Translations under genes and position numbers: made by a program
Notes under the pieces: model-generated
Told to the model about the DNA's origin: nothing
Database searches by the model: none
The model's input: only the letters and a program-made list of their open reading frames with translations
Part shown: positions 8,469 through 16,546 of the stretch, piece after piece
Numbering within the stretch: position 1 is the first letter of the stretch
Layout of the letters: each line of letters opens with the position of its first letter
Assembly: GCA_945888515.1 (NCBI GenBank)
Contig: CAMDAD010000014.1
Location: 1 to 64,000, forward strand
Length of the DNA: 64,000 nucleotides
Source: Akkermansia muciniphila
GTDB taxonomy: Bacteria > Verrucomicrobiota > Verrucomicrobiia > Verrucomicrobiales > Akkermansiaceae
Direction of reading: 5' to 3'

Positions 8469-8852
8469 ATGCGAACCCATGGGCTCATTTTGATGTTGTT
8501 GGCAATGCTTCCGCTTTCCTGCACGCGGAAAATGATCCCCGTGCCGGTCCATGCACCCGTCAAGACCGCTGCCGAAAAACAAGACGTGGCATCCACTACA
8601 GCCTCCCCCGTGGATGACTCTCTTGACTGGGCCAATCAACTCCGCGATCCGGATTTGTTGAATCGGCTGGACGATCCGTCATTACAGAATGCGGAAAAAT
8701 CGCAAGCTAAGCCCAACACAAACAAGCCCGTGGTCATCAAAGGATCTGACTTGCCGCCTGATCCGAGCAATCAGAATCGCCCCCCACCTGCGCCCCCTCT
8801 GCCACCGATCAGCGGTGCCACTGGAGGTAAAGTCCAGGGTTCCGGAAACTGA
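8469..8852 (+). CDS. Small proline-rich lipoprotein
   Basis: 127 residues from the ATG at 8469. The opening is a lipoprotein signal: MRTHG, a hydrophobic stretch and the lipobox LPLSC. The mature part is low-complexity, with Asp/Leu stretches (RDPDLLNRLDDPSL) and a Pro-rich, Gly-ending tail. No domain recognised. It is divergent from the TonB-like gene and upstream of the membrane-anchored alpha/alpha-barrel gene. Its 3' end overlaps the antisense ORF described next by 44 nt. Probably anchored in the outer or inner membrane; function unknown. Confidence 0.7.
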   Translation: MRTHGLILMLLAMLPLSCTRKMIPVPVHAPVKTAAEKQDVASTTASPVDDSLDWANQLRDPDLLNRLDDPSLQNAEKSQAKPNTNKPVVIKGSDLPPDPSNQNRPPPAPPLPPISGATGGKVQGSGN

Positions 8853-9201
8853 AACGTAAATGAGTCCCTCGGCGATCAGCGCGCGCGCTATCGCAGTGGA
8901 ACCGCACTTCAGGAATTCGCTGAAAACCGGCTCTGGCGGACGATCGTAGTACGATGGCATACCACAAATTCTGATGAGATTCGCTGCGTATCCGGTAGCT
9001 TCGCCCTGCGTTCCATGGCGCGACCGTTGCGCGAATCAAGGGCCGATTGTTGTGGACCAATTCGTTCGGCTGCATGGCATGATCGACTCCTACCGCGAGT
9101 TCTCCCACAGATTGCCCATGGGCATCATACCAAATTGCTTTCTCTACCGCCCCAGCGAACTGGCAGGCGCTGAGCGCTAGTAAAATGCGGATTAAGTTCA
9201 T
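8809..9201 (-). pseudogene. Possible frameshifted small secreted protein
   Basis: The ORF starts at the ATG at 9199-9201 with a convincing signal peptide (MNLIRILLALSAC, cleavage near AGA) and then protein-like sequence (IWYDAHGQSVGEL). After about 80 codons it turns Arg/His-rich, while the +1 frame (from about 8960) becomes the natural-looking one (YYDRPPEPVFSEF, then IYVSVSGTLDF). The simplest reading is one small exported protein broken by a frameshift near 8950, either decay or a sequence error. It converges on and overlaps the lipoprotein gene. No family recognised. Confidence 0.35.
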
Positions 9202-9403
9202 GACCGATCACCATAAAGCCGCTAGGACGAATCACCAGTGGGAATTCTGAGAAATAGATGAAATTTTTCTAAGATATCGTAGTCGATGCGCGTTTTTGAT
9301 ACTGACAAGTCGCTTATGTGTGCAATTTTGCTGGTAATTTCCCCGAAATTTCGCACATTTGCCTCGGAAACGATTCTACTAATCCTTCAAACCTAAAAGT
9401 CCC

Positions 9404-10867
9404 ATGAGTCTCCACGCCCAACTCAGCCCGGAAGCGCAAGCCCGCCTTGACGCGATGAAGCGCAATTCGACGATCTCCTCGATCATCATTGCGATCCTAT
9501 CCATCGTCCTCATCGGCCTCCTGCTTGCCTTTATTTTCATCCAGCCTTTCCTCAAGGAAACGCCCGTGATCGTGACCTACAGCGCAAACGTCCCCGCGGA
9601 AGAAGTGCTGGAAACCAAAAAAGTGAGCACCAATACCAAACAAAAACCCTCCGCTCCCTCTTCCTCGAGCGCCAAGGTGATTGCCGCTGCTACGACTTCC
9701 AACGTAGCGATTCCCGTGCCGGAAGTCGATGTGCCACAACCTTCCACGGATTTCGGCAATGGCGATGACTTCGGCGATGGTTGGGGCTCCGGTGGTGACG
9801 GCGGCGGCGGTGGTGGTGGCTTCGGCGCGATCCCTGCGACGATGCGCAAGCGCTGCTCGAAAGAAGACCGCCTACAACGCCTGGCAGAAACCGGCGGCAA
9901 CGAGCAGTGCGAAGAAGCGGTGCTCAAAGCCCTGCGCTGGATGAAAAAAACCCAGAATCCTGATGGTTCTTGGAACGGTCAGAAAAAGTCCGCAATGACA
10001 GGCCTCGGCTTGCTGGCTTATCTCGGCCATTGCGAGACTCCACTCTCGGAGGAATTTGGGGAATCCTGCCTCAAGGCCATGACCTACCTCATCAACTTGA
10101 GTATGAAAAATCAAGGTAAACTCGCCGACTCCGCAGGCGACAAGCACTGGCCCTATGAGCACTCGATTTGCGTTTACGCTCTCGCGGAAGCAACCACTTT
10201 CTGCAAGCAACTGAACATCAGCGTGCCGAATTTAGCGGAAGCTACTCAAAAATCTGGTCAACTTCTGATCGATAATCAACACAAAGGCGGTGGATGGGAT
10301 TATGCCTATGATGAGTCTGGCCCTCGTGGTGGTGACGTTTCCATCGCCGGATGGCATATCCAAGCGCTGAAGGCCATGAAGCATACTGGCTTGGATTTCA
10401 AAAACCTCAGTCGCTGTGCTTCGAAAGGCTTGGCGTATCTGGAAGACAAGCAGGATGACAATGGTGGTTTCGGCTACACAGGGAAAAAGCCGCTCGCTTC
10501 AAAAGGCGGATACTACACACTCACAGGTGTGGGCGTGCTCTGCTTCCAGATGTGGGACAAAGGTTCTTCATCGGAAGTTCGCAAAGGAACCAAGTATATT
10601 AAAAATAACACGAAGCTGAAGTTCGGCACGGCAGACTGCGATTTGTATGCCCACTACTACGAGGCACAGGCGATGATGAATCGCGGTGGCGAGGAGTGGA
10701 AGCACTACAATGGACTGATGCGCGATGAAGTGCTGAAAAACCAGAAGCCCGACGGTACTTGGCACGGCGGTGCAGGTCATGGCGCTGGTGCGTTTTACCA
10801 TACAGCTCTCTGCACGTTGATGCTCGAGGTTTACTACCGCTTCCTGCCCGGCACCAGTCAGCTTTGA
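9404..10867 (+). CDS. Membrane-anchored alpha/alpha-barrel protein (prenyltransferase/squalene-cyclase fold) with TonB-like N-terminus
   Basis: 487 residues. A membrane helix lies at about 23-48. A linker rich in Ser, Ala, Lys and Val follows, with V-P/V-V alternation like TonB proteins, then a Gly/Asp-rich run (about 118-142). The rest (about 165-480) is a repeat domain with the squalene-cyclase/prenyltransferase pattern: repeated NPDGSWNG, DNGGFGY and KPDGTWHGG (QW-like motifs) spaced by helices. Catalytic DxDD is not visible, so a cyclase reaction is not claimed. The barrel would face the periplasm. It is followed by a strong terminator. A sugar- or protein-binding role is possible. Confidence 0.8.
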   Translation: MSLHAQLSPEAQARLDAMKRNSTISSIIIAILSIVLIGLLLAFIFIQPFLKETPVIVTYSANVPAEEVLETKKVSTNTKQKPSAPSSSSAKVIAAATTSNVAIPVPEVDVPQPSTDFGNGDDFGDGWGSGGDGGGGGGGFGAIPATMRKRCSKEDRLQRLAETGGNEQCEEAVLKALRWMKKTQNPDGSWNGQKKSAMTGLGLLAYLGHCETPLSEEFGESCLKAMTYLINLSMKNQGKLADSAGDKHWPYEHSICVYALAEATTFCKQLNISVPNLAEATQKSGQLLIDNQHKGGGWDYAYDESGPRGGDVSIAGWHIQALKAMKHTGLDFKNLSRCASKGLAYLEDKQDDNGGFGYTGKKPLASKGGYYTLTGVGVLCFQMWDKGSSSEVRKGTKYIKNNTKLKFGTADCDLYAHYYEAQAMMNRGGEEWKHYNGLMRDEVLKNQKPDGTWHGGAGHGAGAFYHTALCTLMLEVYYRFLPGTSQL

Positions 10868-10884
10868 TAAGCCGATTTTTTCAG

Positions 10885-10915
10885 AAAGGCGATCCAGTCA
10901 CGGATCGCCTTTTTT
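10885..10915 (+). terminator. Rho-independent terminator
   Basis: GGCGATCC (10888-10895), loop AGTCAC, GGATCGCC (10902-10909), then six T (10910-10915). A-rich bases before the stem pair with the T run, so it could act in both directions. It lies 17 nt after the stop of the alpha/alpha-barrel gene and separates it from the serine hydrolase. Confidence 0.92.
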
Positions 10916-10974
10916 CTGGCCTTTTTTTCCGATGGCTGCTTGCGCAAGATGTTTTGAACCTGTAGTAACTACCT

Positions 10975-12126
10975 ATGAATGCACTGCGCAAGGCCTTGTT
11001 TTTTCTGAGTCTGATGGCGATGGCTTCTGCTGGAACTGAGGAGAGAAGCCCTTTGATGCAGGCGTTGCATAAGGAGGTCAAAAGCGGTGAAATCGCTGGT
11101 GGCATCGTCGTCGTGGGTAACGCCGAGGGCAGGAATCAGATGGTTTGCTCCGGCTGGGCCGACATCGGAAGCAAGAGACAACTTCTGCCAGATGACCTGT
11201 TCTGGATCGCCTCCATGACCAAGCCAATCACGGCCTGTGCGGTGATGAAGTTGCAAGAGATGGGGAAACTGCGACTGGATGATCCTGTAGCAAAGCATTT
11301 GCCTGAGTTTGGTGCACTCAAAGATGCGGCGGGAAAACCGGTTACGGTGACGATCGGTCAGTGCCTGAGTCATACTTCTGGATTGAGCGAGCTGCCGCGC
11401 GATCAGGAAGCCTCGCTCACTGCATTGGCGGATCTAACAAAACGGGTGGCGAGTTTGCCGGTGTTGTATCCTCCGGATAGCAAGTGGCGGTATTGCCAAA
11501 GCGGTATCAATACCGCTGCGCGCGTGGTGGAGGTGGCATCGGGTCTGCCATTTGTCGACTTTCTGGCGACTCATTTTTTTGATCCGTTAGAGATGAAGGA
11601 TACCACGTTCTATCCCAATGAGTCACAGATGGCGAGACTAGCTCAATCCTATAAGCGAGAAAAAGGCGCCCTACAACCAGCGCCGCTGCTTTTTCTCGGC
11701 GGGAAATCCGCCACGGACCGCACCCGTTATCCTCGAGCAAATGGCGGTCTCTTTTCCACCGCGGAGGACTACGAACATTTTGCCCAGATGATGCTAGGCG
11801 GCGGTGTATGGCGTGGGAAACGGATCCTGACCGAGGCATCCGTGAAGCAGATGACTTCTTTGCAAACCAGAGCACTCCCGACGGGCTTTACTCCCGGAAA
11901 TGGCTGGGGCTGGGGTTGGTGTCTCGTGCGCGAGCCACAGGGAGTGAGTGCTTCGCTGTCGGCGGGTTCTTACGGTCATGGTGGCGCTTACGGCACGCAG
12001 TGCTGGATCGATCCGGAGCGCGGTCGGTATTTTTTGCTGCTGGTGCAGCGGGCGGACTTCCCGAATTCCGATGGATCCCACACGCGACAACAACTGCAGG
12101 ATGCTGCTTTTCCCCCAATCAAGTGA
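10975..12126 (+). CDS. Secreted serine hydrolase, beta-lactamase/class C esterase family
   Basis: 383 residues with a signal peptide (MNALRKALFF, cleavage near ASA). The Ser-x-x-Lys motif SMTK is at 80-83, with catalytic Ser80 and Lys83; the second-motif region is YCQSG and an HGG-type third motif (GHGGAYGT) lies near the C-terminus. By family knowledge such proteins are esterases, D-aminopeptidases or penicillin-binding-like hydrolases rather than true beta-lactamases, so the substrate is open. The start codon of the next gene overlaps its stop (TGATG), so the two are coupled. Confidence 0.88.
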   Translation: MNALRKALFFLSLMAMASAGTEERSPLMQALHKEVKSGEIAGGIVVVGNAEGRNQMVCSGWADIGSKRQLLPDDLFWIASMTKPITACAVMKLQEMGKLRLDDPVAKHLPEFGALKDAAGKPVTVTIGQCLSHTSGLSELPRDQEASLTALADLTKRVASLPVLYPPDSKWRYCQSGINTAARVVEVASGLPFVDFLATHFFDPLEMKDTTFYPNESQMARLAQSYKREKGALQPAPLLFLGGKSATDRTRYPRANGGLFSTAEDYEHFAQMMLGGGVWRGKRILTEASVKQMTSLQTRALPTGFTPGNGWGWGWCLVREPQGVSASLSAGSYGHGGAYGTQCWIDPERGRYFLLLVQRADFPNSDGSHTRQQLQDAAFPPIK

Positions 12127-12410
12127 TGCAACAAGAACCGACGAAAAAAACTCCGGTCGAGATCGAGGCGCCAAGTGCAGAGCAAATCCGAGCGGCGAAA
12201 AAAATGCGACGCCAACAGCAGGCAGCCTTCCGACCGGAACCCACCGAGCAGAAAAAAAGGCAACGCCGCTCCGGACTGGAGGGAGTGGTGCTGATGTTGC
12301 TGTCCATGGCTCTGGCCTATTTTTTGTATCCCTTGGGAACTGTGGCCTGGATCATCGCCGCATTGCCGTTTCTGGGCGGGATCATTGTGCTGCTGAAGGG
12401 ATGGCAGTAA
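12126..12410 (+). CDS. Small membrane protein, unknown
   Basis: 94 residues from the ATG at 12126, which overlaps the TGA of the serine hydrolase. The N-terminal half is charged (Lys, Arg, Gln and Glu, with KKMRRQQQAAF); the C-terminal half has two hydrophobic segments (LMLLSMALAYFLY and WIIAALPFLGGIIVLL). No family recognised. The overlap argues for real translation and co-expression. Confidence 0.68.
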   Translation: MQQEPTKKTPVEIEAPSAEQIRAAKKMRRQQQAAFRPEPTEQKKRQRRSGLEGVVLMLLSMALAYFLYPLGTVAWIIAALPFLGGIIVLLKGWQ

Positions 12411-12475
12411 GGTGATGAATGGCTGCCGGAAAATCCGCGCGGTGTCGATGAGGATGGCGATGATGGCCTCGCAGA

Positions 12476-13036
12476 TCAGCGATCCGCGATTAGGCGGAGT
12501 CGTGGGCCTTGGGGAGTGGGGTAGATGACGCCGAGGAAGGCTGTGGGTTCTTCGGCAGTAGCGGTTTGTTTTTCTTGCCCCTCGAGCGTCACGGTGATGT
12601 TTTGCGTTTTGGTTGGCACAGATGCCAAGTCCTGACTGGCTGCGATCTCCATGTCCTGCTCCGCCGTGCGAAGCTTCACGGCTTGATCGGTAAGGTTGAG
12701 CAAACGCAAGGAGGTTTTGTCTTTTTCCGCCTTGCTGGTGACTGTGTGCCAGGCGAGTTCTTTGTTTTTCCGATAGAGCAGGATCAAGTAGCCGTTGCTA
12801 CCTGCGGGGACTTTGCAGGGAGTTATCTCTTGGTCTTTTGCACGGAAAACAGCTTCTTTGTCAGGTAGGGTGAAGGTGCCGCTGTCCGAACCTGCAGGCA
12901 GTGTAAAAGGTTGCGTGCGTTTGTCGCACTCTACCTCGATGGTATGCTCTTCCTCATGAGTGAGATTGGCGACATTGCAGTGGCCGGCGATGGCAGTCTG
13001 AAAAAGAGCGAGTTGGAAAAAAACGATCAGGCGCAT
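12476..13036 (-). CDS. Small secreted protein, lineage-specific family (member 1)
   Basis: 186 residues with a signal peptide (MRLIVFFQLALFQ, cleavage near AIA). The mature part looks all-beta, with segments GYLILLYRKNKELAW and TSLRLLNLTDQAV that resemble the proteins at 29842 and 42379 (WLVVLWRD and SLRLINA in the first of those). No named domain. It starts 4 nt after the stop of the next upstream gene (13041-13721), so the two form an operon. Periplasmic or outer-surface location inferred from the signal peptide. Confidence 0.72.
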   Translation of the reverse strand: MRLIVFFQLALFQTAIAGHCNVANLTHEEEHTIEVECDKRTQPFTLPAGSDSGTFTLPDKEAVFRAKDQEITPCKVPAGSNGYLILLYRKNKELAWHTVTSKAEKDKTSLRLLNLTDQAVKLRTAEQDMEIAASQDLASVPTKTQNITVTLEGQEKQTATAEEPTAFLGVIYPTPQGPRLRLIADR

Positions 13037-13040
13037 GGTT

Positions 13041-13721
13041 TTATTTTTTGGGCTTCATCCACGGTGGTAGCTCCTGTTTTTCATTGCGCACCAACAGGGC
13101 GGCGAGGGTGCGTTTGTGGTTGCTACCGATGAACAGACTATAGGCTCCTTTTTCTTGCGAGCCTGCACAGCTACCGATGGTTTTTTCACGATGCACCACA
13201 GTAAATGCGCCGCCATTCCAGTTCGCGATGTCCTGCGTGCCGAAAAGATCCAGTGTGAGTTGATTGGGACCGATTTGGAAAAGTTCCGTTTCTGGGCAGA
13301 GCGAAATCACTTGCAATTGATGACCCTTTTTTTCGGCCAGAGGAGTGCAGCGCTTAATCCGGAGCTCGGGCGGTGATTCCTTGCCGTCGTCATTTTTTTT
13401 AGTGCCGACTTGCTGCAAAAAAATCACATACAAAACACTCTCGTTCGCATCCAGCGTGATAGTCCCCTTCGCGCTTTTGATGCCCTCGATTTGCAAGGTC
13501 AGGCTATGGTTGCCCTTGGGGACGATGAACCAGCCGGTGGAGCTGACTTCTTTCAATCCGCCTGGGACGAGCTCTTTGCCGTCGATGGTGATGGCGCAGG
13601 GCTTGTGATTGGGGATCATGTTGACCAAATGGAGAAAGCCTTGTTCGATCTCTTGAGCCGAACTCATCAGCATCAGCGCCATGGTCAGGAAGAGCGATAG
13701 GAGAGAGGTGGAGTTTGGCAT
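13041..13721 (-). CDS. Secreted protein with PEGA-like N-terminal part, unknown
   Basis: 226 residues: a signal peptide (MPNSTSLLSLFLTMALM, cleavage near SSA), then beta-rich sequence. The opening of the mature protein (GFLHLVNMIPNHKP, CAITIDGKEL) and PKGNHSLTLQIEG recall PEGA/DUF4397-type carbohydrate-surface beta domains, though weakly. It is the first gene of a two-gene operon with the secreted protein at 12476-13036. About 890 nt of non-coding DNA lies upstream and should hold its promoter. No enzyme motif seen. Confidence 0.7.
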   Translation of the reverse strand: MPNSTSLLSLFLTMALMLMSSAQEIEQGFLHLVNMIPNHKPCAITIDGKELVPGGLKEVSSTGWFIVPKGNHSLTLQIEGIKSAKGTITLDANESVLYVIFLQQVGTKKNDDGKESPPELRIKRCTPLAEKKGHQLQVISLCPETELFQIGPNQLTLDLFGTQDIANWNGGAFTVVHREKTIGSCAGSQEKGAYSLFIGSNHKRTLAALLVRNEKQELPPWMKPKK

Positions 13722-14612
13722 AAGCGGGATTCGTTGCCTGCGGAGCAGTTTCTATACCGGATACAAAATACAAATTTCGTTACTCACGCAGCGTGTCATC
13801 TGGCGATGTTTCCGCAAGAGTAAAATCAGCGCACGCATGGCATGCGCTGCGAAAGTGGAATCGTTGTCCTGTGCTCCGTGCGCAGATCGCATCGGGTGAT
13901 GTCCATAATTGTCTAAAACCGCTCGAAACGTCGTAAAAGACTCACCGGAATTTGACAGCTGCTACTTCTCTAAACTCAGTGGTTACGGCCTCAGATGAGA
14001 CTGCCGGAGCTCCCCAGCTCCGACAGTCAATTACCTATGAAAACCCAAGAATACCTTGTCTTGCGACGCGCTACTTTTGGGAAGTGCTGTGTGCAATTTA
14101 CTTCGCACACACGCAGAAAAGTAACCAGCCGACTCATATCCTCAAGTTTTTTTCCGAGGATTATACCAGTTGGTATGGTTTAATTTTCTGATAAGACGCG
14201 ATTCTTTCTTCATTGCTCGGGGGTGGAATATACAAAAATAGACATAGATGAATGAGTTGGAAGAGTGCGAGAAAGTAGCGAGGCAAACCCTTAGTTGTCA
14301 TACAAAATAAGGGATGGAAATGGAGGGGAGGGCGACGATCAACACGCTGGCATTTTATCATAATTTGACAAATTAGGACATAGGACAGAGCGATATCTAA
14401 TGTGTTGATTGCCAATGCTTTATTTGAAATTGGGGGTAATTAGCACAAATTTTTGTAGAATTTTTCCGTAGTAGTTACGCGCGATAATGGTTATAGTTAC
14501 GATAAAGAATACGAGTTTACACGACGGATGTGAGTGGAGATCAATGAGAGGATTTTTTTCTAACGCCGCATTTGATCTTGCTTAGGCGCGGGAGCTACGG
14601 CATGGGTTTGGC
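13722..14612. other. Non-coding, AT-rich interval
   Basis: 891 nt between the divergent secreted-protein operon and the M20 peptidase gene. Only short ORFs without protein-like composition occur. The region is AT-richer than its surroundings, especially 14160-14530. One strong hairpin is listed separately at 13999-14028. No tRNA cloverleaf or transposon remnant was recognised. It may hold promoters for both flanking genes or a small RNA. Confidence 0.6.
13999..14028. repeat. Strong 13-bp hairpin, no T-run
   Basis: GACTGCCGGAGCT (13999-14011), loop CCCC, AGCTCCGACAGTC (14016-14028): a 13-bp stem with a single C/A mismatch. It is not followed by a T tract on either strand, so it is not a standard terminator. 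It could be part of a small RNA, a protein-binding site, or an isolated repeat copy. Confidence 0.6.
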
Positions 14613-15947
14613 ATGACACCTGAGCTTCTCGAGCTGTTTGAATTTCTGCGTTTTCCCAGCGTTTCTACCGACTCTTCTCACGCGGGCGACGTCCGCGCCT
14701 GTGCGGCATGGCTCGTGACCAAACTCTCATCTATGGGCTTGCAGACGGAGTTGCACGAAACGGCGCGTCATCCCATCGTGGTCGCGCGCAATGAGCATCG
14801 GGCGAATCGTAAGACCGTATTGATTTATGGGCATTACGATGTGCAGCCAGTGGATCCGCTGGCTTTATGGCATAGTGCACCGTTCGAACCAGAAATCCGC
14901 GAGGGGAAAATTTGGTGCCGTGGTGCTACGGACAACAAGGGACAGATGTTTGCTCATGTTTTAGGCGTAGAAAAAACTCTGCGTGAGCATGGTGATCTGC
15001 CGGTCAATTTGATTTTTCTTTTCGAGGGCGAGGAGGAAATCGGCAGTCCGAACCTAACGCCATTTCTCCAAGCGCATCGTGAAGAACTGCGCTGCGACGT
15101 GATTGCGGTATCGGACACAGGCATGGTAGCCGCCGGGGTGCCGACCATGGGCTACGGTCTGCGTGGCATCGCCTGCGCGGAGGTGATCTTGCGGGGGCCG
15201 AAAGGCGACTTACACTCGGGCATTTACGGCGGTGCGGTGGCAAATCCTGCCACGGCGATGGCACGCCTGGTGGCGAGCCTGCACGACGATGCGGGGAACA
15301 TTCAGGTCGAGGGATTCTATGATGATGTGCGCCCTTTGCAGGACTGGGAGCGTGAAATGTGGAAGAACATTCCGGGGGTGTCGGACGCGGATTACCTTGC
15401 CGTGACGGGATCGCCTGCGGTGTTTGGAGAGGATGGCTACAGCTCCGCCGAACGTGTGTGGGCTCGTCCCACCGCGGAAGTGAATGGCATAGGCGGTGGC
15501 TATCAAGGAGAGGGATCTAAGACCGTATTGCCTGCGCAGGCTTTTGCGAAATTTTCCTTCCGCCTCGTGCCGGATCAGGAGCCGAAAGACATTCTGGAAA
15601 AAGTGCGACTGCACTTCGAGAAGCATTGCCCGGCGGGTGTAAGCATCGAGATCGAGATCGGTCACGATGGCAAACCGTATCACGCCGATCCGCACTCGGA
15701 CTTCGGCAAAGCGGCGCAGCGTGCGCTGACCAGTGCCTTCGGTCGCGAGCCGGTGCTGATCCGTGAGGGCGGAAGTATTCCCATCATCCAAGCCTTCCGC
15801 GAAATCCTCGGCGCGGATACATTGTTGTTAGGTTTGGCCTTGCCGGATTGTCAGATCCATGCGCCTAACGAAAATTTTCCTGTGGCGAATTTCGAGGCGG
15901 GGATTTTACTGAATCAGCACTTGCTGCGAGAACTGGCGAAAGGCTGA
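14613..15947 (+). CDS. M20-family zinc dipeptidase/carboxypeptidase
   Basis: 444 residues. The M20 motifs are in order: GHYDVQP (metal His and catalytic Asp), GATDNKGQ (bridging Asp), EGEEEIGS (catalytic Glu and metal Glu), and later a lid domain with LHSGIYGG and the His-containing QIHAPNE. By family knowledge these enzymes use two zinc ions to hydrolyse dipeptides. There is no signal peptide, so it is cytoplasmic. Standalone, facing the minus-strand hypothetical gene with stops 1 nt apart. Confidence 0.93.
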   Translation: MTPELLELFEFLRFPSVSTDSSHAGDVRACAAWLVTKLSSMGLQTELHETARHPIVVARNEHRANRKTVLIYGHYDVQPVDPLALWHSAPFEPEIREGKIWCRGATDNKGQMFAHVLGVEKTLREHGDLPVNLIFLFEGEEEIGSPNLTPFLQAHREELRCDVIAVSDTGMVAAGVPTMGYGLRGIACAEVILRGPKGDLHSGIYGGAVANPATAMARLVASLHDDAGNIQVEGFYDDVRPLQDWEREMWKNIPGVSDADYLAVTGSPAVFGEDGYSSAERVWARPTAEVNGIGGGYQGEGSKTVLPAQAFAKFSFRLVPDQEPKDILEKVRLHFEKHCPAGVSIEIEIGHDGKPYHADPHSDFGKAAQRALTSAFGREPVLIREGGSIPIIQAFREILGADTLLLGLALPDCQIHAPNENFPVANFEAGILLNQHLLRELAKG

Positions 15948-15948
15948 G

Positions 15949-16485
15949 TCAAGCACGATGCGGTGAATTTGTTAGGATCTGCTGCCAAAGCTGGCTCTCG
16001 CCGGGATGCCCCCAGTGATCTAGTCGTGCGGTGATTTCCGCCGTGCTTAGCTCGGGGCAGGTAGGGTCTCCGGCGAGTTGTGGGCGTGCGGCACAAGCGA
16101 GTGCCCAGACGGCCCAGGCGCGGGTGGCACGGAGTTCTTCTCTCGTGCCGCGGAGTCGGCAGGCCTGGTGCTGGTAGCTGAGGCGCGGGTTGCCGGGAAA
16201 GTCATCGCTGCCATGGTGTTGCAGGATCCAGAAGAGAGCGGCATAGGGTAGGGGCCATGTGCGGAGAATGTCATCCGCCGCATCTACATCGGCATAGAGA
16301 GCACGGGTCAATGCCAGGAGCGCGCGACCAGCGTGACCCTGCAGCCACAGGAAATGTCCATAGCGCAGGGCATCGATGAAAAACGCGGCATCGCGCGCGG
16401 TGCCGTGACGGCGCAGTAACGTGTGGTCGAGCACTTCATCCGCATGAATCGTCGGCAGGAACGGACATGGTTGCGCGGGAGACAT
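15949..16485 (-). CDS. Hypothetical cytoplasmic protein, His/Trp/Leu-rich
   Basis: 178 residues from the ATG at 16483-16485 (a longer reading to 16521 overlaps the divergent gene). Mostly helical, with AAFFIDALRYGHFLW and PYAALFWILQHHGSDDF, and no signal peptide. No family recognised. It converges on the M20 gene and is divergent from the transglutaminase. The long protein-like stretches and consistent codon use support it as a gene. Confidence 0.6.
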   Translation of the reverse strand: MSPAQPCPFLPTIHADEVLDHTLLRRHGTARDAAFFIDALRYGHFLWLQGHAGRALLALTRALYADVDAADDILRTWPLPYAALFWILQHHGSDDFPGNPRLSYQHQACRLRGTREELRATRAWAVWALACAARPQLAGDPTCPELSTAEITARLDHWGHPGESQLWQQILTNSPHRA

Positions 16486-16546
16486 GGCATTGCTTATGCG
16501 CATCTCGTGTCTTGCTTGCAAGGAGATCTTGTGGGATAGTCAAGCC

